From NCBI RefSeq assembly GCF_001703635.1, contig NZ_LQZT01000048.1, positions 146,480 to 210,479 of the forward strand: a stretch of 64,000 bases of DNA, given 5' to 3'. The position numbers and the translations under genes are program-made. The notes under the pieces were generated by a model that was given only the letters and a program-made list of their open reading frames with translations, was not told the origin of the DNA and did no database searches. Each line of letters starts with the position of its first letter. Position 1 is the stretch's first letter. The stretch is from Parahoeflea olei. Its GTDB lineage: Bacteria; Pseudomonadota; Alphaproteobacteria; Rhizobiales; Rhizobiaceae. This document shows, one piece after another, positions 28,420 to 36,933 of this stretch.

Positions 28420-30009
28420 TCAGTTGGTTTCGAGTTCCCACAGCTCCGGGTGCATCTCGTAAGGTCCGCCACCGGGTGCAGGCTGCCAGTTGAGGTTCTT
28501 CAGCTTCGCCGATTCCACGCCGTAGCGCTTGGTTTCCCACAGCGTCGCCCAGGGCAGGTTCTCGTTCATCGCCTTGCAGACGTCGCTATAGGCCTTGTCC
28601 ATGCCTTCGGGCGTGGTCTGCTTCATGGCCGTGTCGAAGGCCTCCGAGACGGCGGGGATGTCGACCCGCGTGTAGTTCGAACCGTTCGGCGGAATCTGCG
28701 CCGCGTTCAGGCCGATGTTGAGATTGCCCGGATTGGGGCCGTTGGTCAGGCCCGCATAGACGATCTGGAACTGCGACGGGTCGATCGGCTTGGCGTAGAT
28801 GGTGGCGTTGTAGCCCGCCATGTCCACCGTGCGCGGGGCGATGTTGATGCCGACCTGGGCCAGCATCGCCTGCATGGCGGCCATCACGTTGTTGGCCTGG
28901 TCGTTGTTGTAATAGGTCAGCACCGAGATCGGCTTGTCGCCGTTGATCTCGCCCCAGCCGGCTTCTTCGAGCAGGGCGCGGGCCTTGTCCGGATCATAGG
29001 CATAGGTCTCGAGCCCGTCCGGCACCAGCCGGGCCGCGCTGTAGCCGCAATTGGCCGCGGTCGCCTTGCCGTTGTAGAGCTGCTCGATGATGGTTTCGCG
29101 GTCGATGGCGTACATCACCGCCTTGCGCACCCGGACATCGTCCCAGATCTTGGCGGCGAAGTTGAAGCCGAGATAATTGACGACCTGGGAATTGCCTTCG
29201 ATCACGCGGAAGGCGCTGTCGGTCTGGAAGTTCTTGATGTCGTCGGCTTCGACATAGCTCACCGCGATCTCGCCCGCCTTGAGCGCCGCGACGGCTGCCG
29301 CCGGGGTCTTGAAGTAGCGGTTGACCAGCTGGTCGATCTTCGGCTTGCCGCGACGGTAGTCGGCGAATGCCTCGTATTCGATGTACTGGTTGGGCGAATA
29401 CTGCTTGAAGCGGAATGCGCCGGTGCCGACCGGATCGGTGATCCAGTAGTCGTTGCGCGCCAGCGTGTCGGGCGCGATCCCGGCGAGCCGGTGCTCGGGC
29501 AGCATCATCACCTTGGTCAACGTGTCGAGCAGCGACGAGTTGGGTTGCGACAGCGTCAGCACCACGGTCTGGTCGTCCGGCGTCGCGATCTCGGCGATGG
29601 TGGAGAGCCGCGCCACATAGACCGAGCCGCTGGCGGTGTCCTTGGCGAGGTTGAGGGTGAAGGCCACGTCCTTCGAAGTGAAGGGCTCGCCGTCGTGCCA
29701 CTTGGCGTCGGCGGCCAGCTTGAAAGTGTAGGTCAGGCCGTCCGGCGAGATCTCGAAACTGTCGGCCAGACGACCAACGACCTTTTCGATCTTCTCGTCG
29801 TAGATGACGAGCGGTTCATAGGCGAGCGTCAGCGCCATGTAGCCGGTGGTCGCCAGCAGCGGATTGACGTTGTTGGGAAAGCCGCCCGGGCCGACGTCAA
29901 AGCCGCCGACCAGGCGGGTCGGGGCATCCTGGGCGGCCGCGAATTGGGTCATTCCCCCGAATGCGATACCAGCCGTCAGCGCGGCTGCCATAATAGCTGT
30001 CAGTTTCAT
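28420..30009 (-). CDS. Periplasmic substrate-binding protein, family 5 (Dpp/Opp type)
   Basis: A 529-aa solute-binding protein with a Sec signal peptide (MKLTAIMAAALTAGIAFGG through AAAQDA). The SBP_bac_5 fold is seen in FEISPDGLTYTFKLAADAKWHDGEPFTSKDVAFTL and DDVRVRKAVMYAIDRETII. AGGAGG precedes ATG 30009 at good spacing. It is followed by both permeases and both ATPases, giving a complete importer. The upstream genes of the same strand are a hydroxyacid dehydrogenase, a rhodanese and an enolase-family dehydratase, which suggests a sugar-acid-containing oligomer or conjugate as substrate. Confidence 0.93.
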   Translation of the reverse strand: MKLTAIMAAALTAGIAFGGMTQFAAAQDAPTRLVGGFDVGPGGFPNNVNPLLATTGYMALTLAYEPLVIYDEKIEKVVGRLADSFEISPDGLTYTFKLAADAKWHDGEPFTSKDVAFTLNLAKDTASGSVYVARLSTIAEIATPDDQTVVLTLSQPNSSLLDTLTKVMMLPEHRLAGIAPDTLARNDYWITDPVGTGAFRFKQYSPNQYIEYEAFADYRRGKPKIDQLVNRYFKTPAAAVAALKAGEIAVSYVEADDIKNFQTDSAFRVIEGNSQVVNYLGFNFAAKIWDDVRVRKAVMYAIDRETIIEQLYNGKATAANCGYSAARLVPDGLETYAYDPDKARALLEEAGWGEINGDKPISVLTYYNNDQANNVMAAMQAMLAQVGINIAPRTVDMAGYNATIYAKPIDPSQFQIVYAGLTNGPNPGNLNIGLNAAQIPPNGSNYTRVDIPAVSEAFDTAMKQTTPEGMDKAYSDVCKAMNENLPWATLWETKRYGVESAKLKNLNWQPAPGGGPYEMHPELWELETN

Positions 30010-30053
30010 CTTTTCCTCCTGTTCAAGATGATTCGTCGGGCGAGTGCCCAATC

Positions 30054-30992
30054 TCAGTAGCCGGCCTCCGGCTTGTATCGGTTGGGCAAGGCGTCTCCCC
30101 ACTCGAAAGCGGTGATGACGTCGGATGCGTAGCGGGCCCGGGACCGGCGCGAGGCGGTCGAGGCGAGATGCGAGGTGACCACGATCTTCGGATGCGACCA
30201 CAGCGGGCTGTCCGCGGGCAGCGGCTCACGGTCGAACACATCGAGGAAGACGCTGGCCAGATGTCCGGAGTCGAGGGCCGCAATCAGGTCGGGCAGGACC
30301 ACATGTCCGGCGCGCGCCACGTTGATCACCGAAGCCCCGGCCGGAAGCTGGGCAAGCCGTTCGGCATTCAGGATGCCCATCGTCTCCGGTGTCCCCGGCA
30401 ACAGGCACACCAAGATGTCGGTCTGCTGCAGCAGCGTGTCGAGTTCCTCTTCGCCGGCAAAGCTCCTGACACCGGACAGTTCCTTCGGGCTCCGCGACCA
30501 GCCGGCCGTCGCAAAGCCGATGGAAGTGAGCATCGCAGCGGCGGCCGCACCGAGGCTGCCGAGCCCGAGAATGGAGACCCGCTTGCCCGCCACCGCGGTC
30601 GAAGGCAGGAACTTGTCCCAGGTGCGGGTCTCGCGCGCCTTGAGGATGCGCGGCAGGTTGCGGTGCGCCGACAGGCAGGCCCAGGCGACGAAATCGGCCA
30701 TCTGTGCGGCTGTCTCCTCGCAGCCCATCCGCACCAGCGGAATGCTGCGCGACCAGCTCGGGTCGGCGACGATGCGCTCGACCCCGACGGAGGCCGCGCA
30801 GATCAGCTGCAGGTTGGGAAAGCTGCCGAGCCGGCCCGGCTCGGGATCGAAGCAGAACACATAGCGGACGCTCTCGGGGTCGACATCGGGGTCGTTCCAC
30901 CAGCGGATGTCCCGGCCCGGCAGGAACCCGGCAAAGAGGGCGCGCCACTCCTCATACCCCTCTTCCCGGTCTGCTTCGATCAACAGCGTCAT
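30054..30992 (-). CDS. D-2-hydroxyacid dehydrogenase (GhrA-like)
   Basis: A 312-aa NAD(P)-dependent reductase. The cofactor site is KRVSILGLGSLGAAAAAML around residue 138, Arg of the active site in INVARAGHVV near 225, and the catalytic His in TSHLAS near 275. The GhrA-like layout fits reduction of glyoxylate, hydroxypyruvate or a longer 2-keto acid in the cytoplasm. It lies 44 bp upstream of the Dpp-type binding-protein gene and 135 bp after the rhodanese gene, all on one strand, so it may convert a keto acid produced from the imported compound. Confidence 0.88.
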   Translation of the reverse strand: MTLLIEADREEGYEEWRALFAGFLPGRDIRWWNDPDVDPESVRYVFCFDPEPGRLGSFPNLQLICAASVGVERIVADPSWSRSIPLVRMGCEETAAQMADFVAWACLSAHRNLPRILKARETRTWDKFLPSTAVAGKRVSILGLGSLGAAAAAMLTSIGFATAGWSRSPKELSGVRSFAGEEELDTLLQQTDILVCLLPGTPETMGILNAERLAQLPAGASVINVARAGHVVLPDLIAALDSGHLASVFLDVFDREPLPADSPLWSHPKIVVTSHLASTASRRSRARYASDVITAFEWGDALPNRYKPEAGY

Positions 30993-31127
30993 CGGATATG
31001 CGGTCCAGTTCGCGCCAGCGTTTCACCGTGCCCGCAGCCGGCCTTGCGGCGCCACGGACGATTTCAGCAGGCGGCAACCTGCCGCCCTATGTCTCGTTAA
31101 ACCGGCGCTTCCGTCCGGTCGGACCGG

Positions 31128-31520
31128 CTATTTCGCGGCGACCGCTTCGGTCGCCATGCCGGCTTTCTTCCAGGCCGAGTAGCCGCCGGAAATGTGACTG
31201 ACAGGCTCGAGCCCCATCTCCTGGGCCGTCCGCGTCGCCAGCGCCGAGCGCCAGCCGCTGGCGCAATAGAAGACGTAGGTCTTGCCTTCGGCGAAGACGG
31301 GCTTGTGATAGGGGCTTTCGGGATCGATCCAGAATTCCAGCATGCCGCGCGGGCAATTGAAGGCGCCCGGAATGCGGCCGTCCCGCTCCAGTTCGCGGCG
31401 GTCGCGCAGGTCGACGAAAACGACGTCGTCGCGCCCGTGAAGCGCCCCGGCCTGTTCGAGCGTCAGGGTTTCGATCTTTTCCTCGGCTTCGTCGATCAGC
31501 TGTCGGTATCCGCGTTTCAT
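31128..31520 (-). CDS. Rhodanese-domain protein
   Basis: A 130-aa single rhodanese domain. The active-site loop is YCASGWRSA, with Cys at about residue 85 and an arginine as in sulfurtransferases; DVVFVDLRDRRELERDG, RIPGAFN and the C-terminal ISGGYSAWKKAG are typical. It would carry persulfide sulfur in the cytoplasm. ATG 31520 follows GAGAGG. It is placed between an enolase-superfamily dehydratase and a hydroxyacid dehydrogenase, an unusual setting that hints at a sulfur-containing substrate or simply a detoxifying partner. Confidence 0.9.
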   Translation of the reverse strand: MKRGYRQLIDEAEEKIETLTLEQAGALHGRDDVVFVDLRDRRELERDGRIPGAFNCPRGMLEFWIDPESPYHKPVFAEGKTYVFYCASGWRSALATRTAQEMGLEPVSHISGGYSAWKKAGMATEAVAAK

Positions 31521-31582
31521 GACTGTCCTCTCGCGTTTGCAGTGCACATCTGCCGGAGCCTGCCGCCCCGGCGATTGCGCCC

Positions 31583-32770
31583 TCAGGCCTGGGTGACGGT
31601 CACTTTCGGCGACCGGTTGACCACGTCATCGTTCAGGTTGATGCCGAGGCCGGGACCTTCGGGCACCGTGAAATATCCGTCCACGGGCTGCAGGTCGATA
31701 TCACACAGCTCGACATTGTAGTGTTTCAGCGCATGGCTGTGATGCTCGTGGATGAGGAAATTCGGTATCGCCGTCTCCAGATGCAGTGCGGCCGCGGTGG
31801 CGACCGGCGAGCCGCAGACATGGGCCTGGACGAGCACATCGTAGGTGTAGGCGTAGTCGCACATCTTCTTGGCTTCGGTGAGGCCGCCCACCAGCCCGAT
31901 ATCGGGCTGCAGCACCTCGATCGACCGATCCTCCATATAGGCGCGCATGCCGTTGCGACCGAAAATCCGCTCGCCGGCGGCCATCCGCAGCGGGCTGCGG
32001 CGGGAAACGATGTCCTGCAGCTTGCTGTCGTGATAGGCGACGGGCTCCTCGTAGTAATAGATGCCGTATTCCTCGAGCGCCTCGCCGAGCTGGAGCGCCG
32101 AGGGGATCGTCGTGGCCGAATGCACTTCCAGGATGATCTCGCCCGACGGCCCGAGCGCTTCGCGGATCGCGGCCATGCGCTCGCGGAACATCTCGATCTG
32201 CTCATGGGAGAAATATTTGGTGTGCGACGGGTGCCGCTTGCCCTGGCGATCCATCAGCAGCGGATCGACCTTCACGCAGGTGTAGCCGAGCTCCATCACC
32301 TTCTTCGTGACGTCGTAATATTCCTGCTGCTTGTAGAGGTGCTCGTATTTCTCGCTCCAGCCGAACTGGATCTGGCTGGCATAGCAGCGCAGCTTCTCGT
32401 TGGTCTTGCCGCCGAGCAGCTGGTAGCAGGGCACGCCCAGCGCCTTGCCCTGGATGTCCCAGAGCGCCATATCGATGGCCGACATGGCCGGCAGGATCAG
32501 CGGGCCGCCGCACTGGGCCCAGAAGCTCGACCGGTAGATCTTTTCCCAGAGCGCTTCGCGGTTCCAGACATTCGCGCCGATCACGAACCGCTCGGCGACC
32601 TCCTTGGTCGCCGCCGCGCCGGCGCTGTGGCCAGCGCCATAGGCGAGCGCGACTTCGCCGACGCCGGTCAGGCCTTCGTCGGTCGTCACCCGCACCAGCA
32701 CCGGGTGCCACGGGATGATGATGTCCTCCTGCATCTCGATGTCAAAGATCTCGACGGACACGATTTTCAT
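31583..32770 (-). CDS. Enolase-superfamily (mandelate racemase/sugar-acid dehydratase) protein
   Basis: A 395-aa enolase-superfamily enzyme. Probable Mg ligands are E215 (ILEVHSAT), E241 or E242 (YYYEEPV) and E267 (AAGERIFGRNGM); H217, K167 (CVKVDP) and H317 (VQAHVCG) are candidate catalytic residues. E-x-H and AGERIF resemble the galactonate/mannonate dehydratase subgroups, which turn an aldonic acid into a 2-keto-3-deoxy acid. ATG 32770 is chosen; 32779 is also possible. It is the first minus-strand gene of the rhodanese/dehydrogenase/Dpp run and is divergent from a GntR regulator. It could equally supply the missing dehydratase for the L-sugar cluster at 17565-24413. Confidence 0.9.
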   Translation of the reverse strand: MKIVSVEIFDIEMQEDIIIPWHPVLVRVTTDEGLTGVGEVALAYGAGHSAGAAATKEVAERFVIGANVWNREALWEKIYRSSFWAQCGGPLILPAMSAIDMALWDIQGKALGVPCYQLLGGKTNEKLRCYASQIQFGWSEKYEHLYKQQEYYDVTKKVMELGYTCVKVDPLLMDRQGKRHPSHTKYFSHEQIEMFRERMAAIREALGPSGEIILEVHSATTIPSALQLGEALEEYGIYYYEEPVAYHDSKLQDIVSRRSPLRMAAGERIFGRNGMRAYMEDRSIEVLQPDIGLVGGLTEAKKMCDYAYTYDVLVQAHVCGSPVATAAALHLETAIPNFLIHEHHSHALKHYNVELCDIDLQPVDGYFTVPEGPGLGINLNDDVVNRSPKVTVTQA

Positions 32771-32887
32771 CCTGGTCATCCCCTGCTGTGCCCGTGGCAT
32801 TGCGCTCGTCTGGGCTCGTTTTGCCTGTTGCGGCCCTAATGCGGCCACGGTCGGAAGGGATACACGAATTACTGAATGATACAAGTC

Positions 32888-32920
32888 TGTAATTTACAAA
32901 TGATAAAATATGTAATATTG
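32888..32920. promoter_or_regulatory. AT-rich divergent promoter with TGTAATTTACA palindrome
   Basis: TGTAATTTACA (32888-32898) has perfect 5-bp arms, and TGTAAT recurs at 32911. It lies in the 200-bp AT-rich gap between the divergent enolase-family and GntR genes, where a FadR-type GntR protein would be expected to bind. Assignment is inferred from position and symmetry. Confidence 0.45.
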
Positions 32921-32972
32921 CCAGTTTCGCTGCCGCTTGTCAGAATGGGGCAAACCGGTAGAGGGGACACAC

Positions 32973-33707
32973 ATGCATGACACAGAGGCCAAGGTCGGCG
33001 GCGAGGAAGAGGTCAACAGCCCGCTTGCCGATCACGTCTATGGGGAAATTCTCTCGCAGATCCTGAGCGGTCCGCTCGATGTCGGCGCCAAGCTCCCGTC
33101 GGAAAACGACTATTGCCGCATGTTTTCGGTCTCGCGGCCGATCGTGCGGATGGCGCTGACGCGGCTCGGGGCCGACGGGATCCTGGAGCGCAAGCGCGGC
33201 AGCGGCACCTATATCAAGCGCCGTCCGTCCAAGCGGCTGGCGGATTTCGCCCAGCCCGGCGACGTGGCCGTGCTGCTGCAGTGCATCGAATACCGGATCG
33301 AGATCGAGGGCACGGCGGCGGCACTCGCCGCCCAGCGCCGGACCGACCAGCAGCTCGCCAACATCAAGGCGGCCTTCGAGCGGCTGAAGACCGAGGCGAT
33401 TTCGGATTTCATCACGCCGGAAAGCGATTTCGGCTTTCACAACGCCATCGCCGTGGCGACCGGCAACATCTTCTTCATCGACACGATGCGGATGCTGCAG
33501 GAGCAGACGGTCCGGCTTCTCACCGTCTCGCTCGGGCTTACCAAGTCGAGCAACAAGGAACGCATCCGCCGCGTCATCGACGAGCATACGGAAATTTTCG
33601 AGGCGATCAGCGCCGGAGATCCCGTGCTGGCATCGGCCGCCATGCGGATGCATCTCGCGCGCTCGCGCCGCCGGCTGACGGACGGCACGCAGGACGCAAT
33701 CAGCTGA
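32973..33707 (+). CDS. GntR-family (FadR subfamily) transcriptional regulator
   Basis: A 244-aa regulator with a GntR winged helix at about residues 18-80 (LPSENDYCRMFSVSRPIVRMALTRLGADGILERKRGSGTYI) and an all-helical FCD effector domain with metal-binding acidic and His residues (ESDFGFHNAIAVATGN, DEHTEIFEAI, MHLARSRRR). ATG 32973 follows GAGGGG; an upstream in-frame ATG at 32937 is less likely. FadR-type regulators usually sense sugar acids or other carboxylates. It is divergent from the dehydratase/Dpp operon and 71 bp before prpE. Confidence 0.92.
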   Translation: MHDTEAKVGGEEEVNSPLADHVYGEILSQILSGPLDVGAKLPSENDYCRMFSVSRPIVRMALTRLGADGILERKRGSGTYIKRRPSKRLADFAQPGDVAVLLQCIEYRIEIEGTAAALAAQRRTDQQLANIKAAFERLKTEAISDFITPESDFGFHNAIAVATGNIFFIDTMRMLQEQTVRLLTVSLGLTKSSNKERIRRVIDEHTEIFEAISAGDPVLASAAMRMHLARSRRRLTDGTQDAIS

Positions 33708-33778
33708 ACGGGCAAGGCCCGGCCATAGCCGGCCCGCGCGCGAGAGCGCCGACCGGCCCATTTTGTGCGGAGATTTGA

Positions 33779-35686
33779 ATGGCGACTTACCAAGAGGTCT
33801 ACCAGTCCTGGCAGGCCGATCCCGAAGGGTTCTGGCTGGATGCGGCAAAGGCCATCGACTGGGTCGAGCCGCCGCGGGCCGGACTGTCGAAGACTGCCGA
33901 CGGCATCGACGAATGGTTCGCGGATGCGATGGTCAACACCTGCTGGAACGCGGTCGACCGCCACGTCGCCGCAGGCCGCGGCGACCAGACCGCCATCATC
34001 CATGACAGCCCGGTCACCGGCACCGTCACCCACATCTCCTTTGCCGAGCTTCAGGACCGCGTCTCCCGCCTTGCCGGCACGCTGGTCGCCAGGGGCGTCG
34101 GCAAGGGCGACCGGGTGATCGTCTACATGCCGATGGTACCGGAAGCGCTGGAGGCGATGCTCGCCTGCGCCCGCATCGGCGCGATCCATTCGGTCGTCTT
34201 CGGCGGCTTCGCCGCCAACGAACTGGCCGTGCGCATAGACGACGCCACGCCGAAGGCGGTGCTGGCCGCCTCCTGCGGGATCGAGCCGGGCCGGATCGTC
34301 CACTACAAGCCGCTGCTCGACCAGGCGATCGCCATGGCGCGCCACAAGCCCGATTTCTGCCTGATGCTGCAGCGCGAGCAGGAGCGGGCCGACCTGGTCG
34401 AGGGCCGCGATTTCGACTGGCACGAGGCGCAGCAGGGCGTCGCCCCCGCCGAGTGCGTCCCGGTCGAAGGCACCCACCCGGCCTATATTCTCTACACCTC
34501 CGGCACTACCGGCCAGCCCAAGGGCGTCGTGCGGCCGACCGCGGGCCAGCTCGTCGCGCTCTCCTGGTCGATGCGCAACATCTACGATGTCCATCCTGGC
34601 GACGTGTTCTGGGCGGCCTCCGATGTCGGCTGGGTCGTCGGCCACAGCTATATCTGCTACGGCCCGCTGATCAACGGCAACACCACCGTCCTGTTCGAGG
34701 GCAAGCCGGTCGGCACGCCGGATGCCGGCACGTTCTGGCGCGTCATCTCCGAGCACAAGGTGCGCAGCTTCTTCACCGCGCCCACCGCCTTCCGCGCCGT
34801 CAAGCGCGAGGACCCGCAGGGCGAGTTCATCGGCAAATATGATCTGAGCGCGCTCAAATATGTCTTCCTGGCCGGCGAACGGGCCGATCCCGACACCGTG
34901 CGCTGGGCCGAGGAAAAGACCGGCAAACCGGTGATCGATCACTGGTGGCAGACCGAGACGAGCTGGAGCATCGCCGCCAATCCGGCGGGCATCGAGCTTC
35001 TGCCGGTCAAGCGCGGATCGCCTTCGGTGGCCATGCCCGGCTACAAGATCGAGGTGCTCGACGAAGCCGGGCATCCGGTCGCACCGGGAACGCTGGGCGC
35101 CATCGCCATCCGCCTGCCGCTGCCGCCGAGCTGCTTCACCACGATCTGGAACGCCCATGAGCGCTTCGTGAAGTCCTATCTCGAGCATTTCCCGGGCTAT
35201 TACGAAACCGGCGATGCCGGCATGATCGACGAGGACGGCTATGTCTACATCATGGCCCGCACCGACGACGTGATCAACGTGGCCGGGCACCGGCTGTCGA
35301 CGGGCGGCATCGAGGAGGTGGTCGCCAGCCATCCCGACGTGGCCGAATGCGCGGTGATCGGCGCGGCCGACAGGCTCAAGGGCCAGGTGCCGGTCGCGCT
35401 GATCTGCTTCAATGCGGGCGTGACCCGCGATGCGGACGAGATCCGCAAGGAAGTCGTGGCGCTGGTGCGCGACCGGATCGGGCCGGTCGCAGCCTTCCGC
35501 CAGGTGGTGGCGGTCGACCGGCTGCCCAAGACCCGCTCGGGCAAGATCCTGCGTGCGACCATGGTCAAGATCGCCGATGGCGAAACCTACAAGGCGCCCG
35601 CCACGATCGACGATCCGGCGATCCTGGACGAGGTCACCGAAGCGCTGAAATCGCTCGGCCTGGCCCGGCCCGCCGGCGAGGCGTGA
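33779..35686 (+). CDS. prpE: Propionyl-CoA synthetase (PrpE-type acyl-CoA synthetase)
   Basis: A 635-aa adenylate-forming enzyme that activates propionate (or acetate and similar short acids) to the CoA thioester via an acyl-AMP. The P-loop-like YILYTSGTTGQPKGVVRPT lies near residue 240, the adenylate-binding WWQTETSW near 388, YYETGDAGMIDEDGY near 478, and the catalytic lysine in TRSGKILRA near 587. Length and the DVGWVVGHSYICYGPL segment are typical of PrpE. It lies 71 bp after the GntR gene and converges on an aminotransferase. Confidence 0.9.
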   Translation: MATYQEVYQSWQADPEGFWLDAAKAIDWVEPPRAGLSKTADGIDEWFADAMVNTCWNAVDRHVAAGRGDQTAIIHDSPVTGTVTHISFAELQDRVSRLAGTLVARGVGKGDRVIVYMPMVPEALEAMLACARIGAIHSVVFGGFAANELAVRIDDATPKAVLAASCGIEPGRIVHYKPLLDQAIAMARHKPDFCLMLQREQERADLVEGRDFDWHEAQQGVAPAECVPVEGTHPAYILYTSGTTGQPKGVVRPTAGQLVALSWSMRNIYDVHPGDVFWAASDVGWVVGHSYICYGPLINGNTTVLFEGKPVGTPDAGTFWRVISEHKVRSFFTAPTAFRAVKREDPQGEFIGKYDLSALKYVFLAGERADPDTVRWAEEKTGKPVIDHWWQTETSWSIAANPAGIELLPVKRGSPSVAMPGYKIEVLDEAGHPVAPGTLGAIAIRLPLPPSCFTTIWNAHERFVKSYLEHFPGYYETGDAGMIDEDGYVYIMARTDDVINVAGHRLSTGGIEEVVASHPDVAECAVIGAADRLKGQVPVALICFNAGVTRDADEIRKEVVALVRDRIGPVAAFRQVVAVDRLPKTRSGKILRATMVKIADGETYKAPATIDDPAILDEVTEALKSLGLARPAGEA

Positions 35687-35693
35687 GACAAGC

Positions 35694-35727
35694 GCATCCG
35701 GCGCGGCGATCAGGCCGCGCCGGATGC
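35694..35727. terminator. Perfect 14-bp hairpin between convergent genes
   Basis: GCATCCGGCGCGGC (35694-35707) pairs perfectly with GCCGCGCCGGATGC (35714-35727) around a GATCAG loop. It lies 8 bp after the prpE stop and 15 bp after the end of the convergent aminotransferase gene. It has no T-run, but its strength and position suggest a bidirectional transcription barrier. Confidence 0.55.
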
Positions 35728-35741
35728 AAGACCCCGGCCCT

Positions 35742-36929
35742 TCAGGCGCCGGACAGTTCGTCAAAGGCCTCGGCAAGCCGGCGCACGCCGCGCTCGAAAT
35801 CCCCGGTCGGGCCGGTGGAGAAGCCCAGACGCATGTAGCTGCCGAAGCGATCCGCCGGACCGAAGGCGTTTCCGGGCACGAAATTGACGCCCTTCCCGGC
35901 TGCCAGCGGCAGCAGCTGCGCGGCCTTGAGCCCGCCTGCCAGTTCGACCCAGAAGAAGAACCCGCCCTCGGGCTTGGACCAGCGGCCGCGCGCCCCGAAA
36001 TGGGCAGAGAGCGCCGCATCCAGCGCGTCGCGCCGGTCGCGGTAGACGTCGCAGGCTTTTGCCACGCTCGAGGCGAATCCTTCGGACAGCACCCGGGCGG
36101 CCAGTTGCTGCACCAGCGTGCCGCTCTGGATGTCCTGGATGTATTTGAGCACAGCGAGCCGGGCGATGATTTCCGACGGCCCGACCACCCAGCCGATCCG
36201 CAGGCCCGGCGCCACCGTCTTGGAGAGCGAACCCAGATGCAGCGTGCGCGCCGTCTCGATGGTATGGCGGCCGGCATCGATCTCGAGCAGGCCCGGCAGA
36301 GGGGCGCCATCATAGCGCAGCAGGCCGTAGGGGTCGTCCTCGATCAGGATCGCGCCCTGCCGATGCGCCGCCTCGACCCGCCTCATTCGGTCCGCAAGCG
36401 GCAGGGACGCCCCGGTCGGATTGTGGAAATTGGGAATCTCGTAGATCAGCGCCGGCTGCTGCGGGCCCGCGTCCGGATCGGCGAGGGCCAGCCCCAGCGC
36501 CTCGAACACCTGCAGCGCGCCGGTATAGGCCGGCAGGCTGGCAAGCACGGTCTCGCCGGGATCGGCAAAAGCGCTGGTGGCGAGAAACAATCCCTGTTGC
36601 GAGCCGTTGGTGATCAGCACGTTTTCGGGACCGCAGGCGACGCCGCGCTCCCGCATCAGGCCGCTGACCGCGGCGCGCAGATCGTCGGTGCCGGCGCCTG
36701 CCGAATATTGCAGGCTGTCGGCGGCGCTGTCCGGGTCCGACAGAAGCCGGCCGAGCTCTTCGCGCAGCCGTCCGGCCGGAAACAGGGCGGGGTCCGGGTG
36801 CCCCTTGCTGAAGGAAACCGTATCCGCGCGGCCGGCCTGGGCCGCGCGGATGCCGGAGGGTTTTGCCCGTGTTGCCAGTTGCGACAGGCGCAACGGCAAC
36901 ACGGTGTCCTGGGAGGGAAACTCGGCCAT
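35742..36929 (-). CDS. PLP-dependent aminotransferase (class I, MocR-like/2-aminoadipate type)
   Basis: A 395-aa fold-type I aminotransferase without a DNA-binding domain. The PLP lysine is in HLGSLSKTVAPGLRIGW near residue 240; the Asn and Asp contacts lie in EIPNFHNPTGASL and ILIEDDPYGLLRYDG. The group includes 2-aminoadipate and valine-pyruvate transaminases. It starts 4 bp after the TRAP large-permease gene, so it is probably cotranscribed and acts on the imported acid or its amino product. Confidence 0.88.
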   Translation of the reverse strand: MAEFPSQDTVLPLRLSQLATRAKPSGIRAAQAGRADTVSFSKGHPDPALFPAGRLREELGRLLSDPDSAADSLQYSAGAGTDDLRAAVSGLMRERGVACGPENVLITNGSQQGLFLATSAFADPGETVLASLPAYTGALQVFEALGLALADPDAGPQQPALIYEIPNFHNPTGASLPLADRMRRVEAAHRQGAILIEDDPYGLLRYDGAPLPGLLEIDAGRHTIETARTLHLGSLSKTVAPGLRIGWVVGPSEIIARLAVLKYIQDIQSGTLVQQLAARVLSEGFASSVAKACDVYRDRRDALDAALSAHFGARGRWSKPEGGFFFWVELAGGLKAAQLLPLAAGKGVNFVPGNAFGPADRFGSYMRLGFSTGPTGDFERGVRRLAEAFDELSGA

Positions 36930-36933
36930 GTCG

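Noticed and set aside
33437..36313. Very long minus-strand open frame (958 codons) antisense to prpE
   Set aside because: It is a shadow of high-GC codon bias: the opposite strand encodes a complete PrpE with all motifs, and the antisense product shows no domain.
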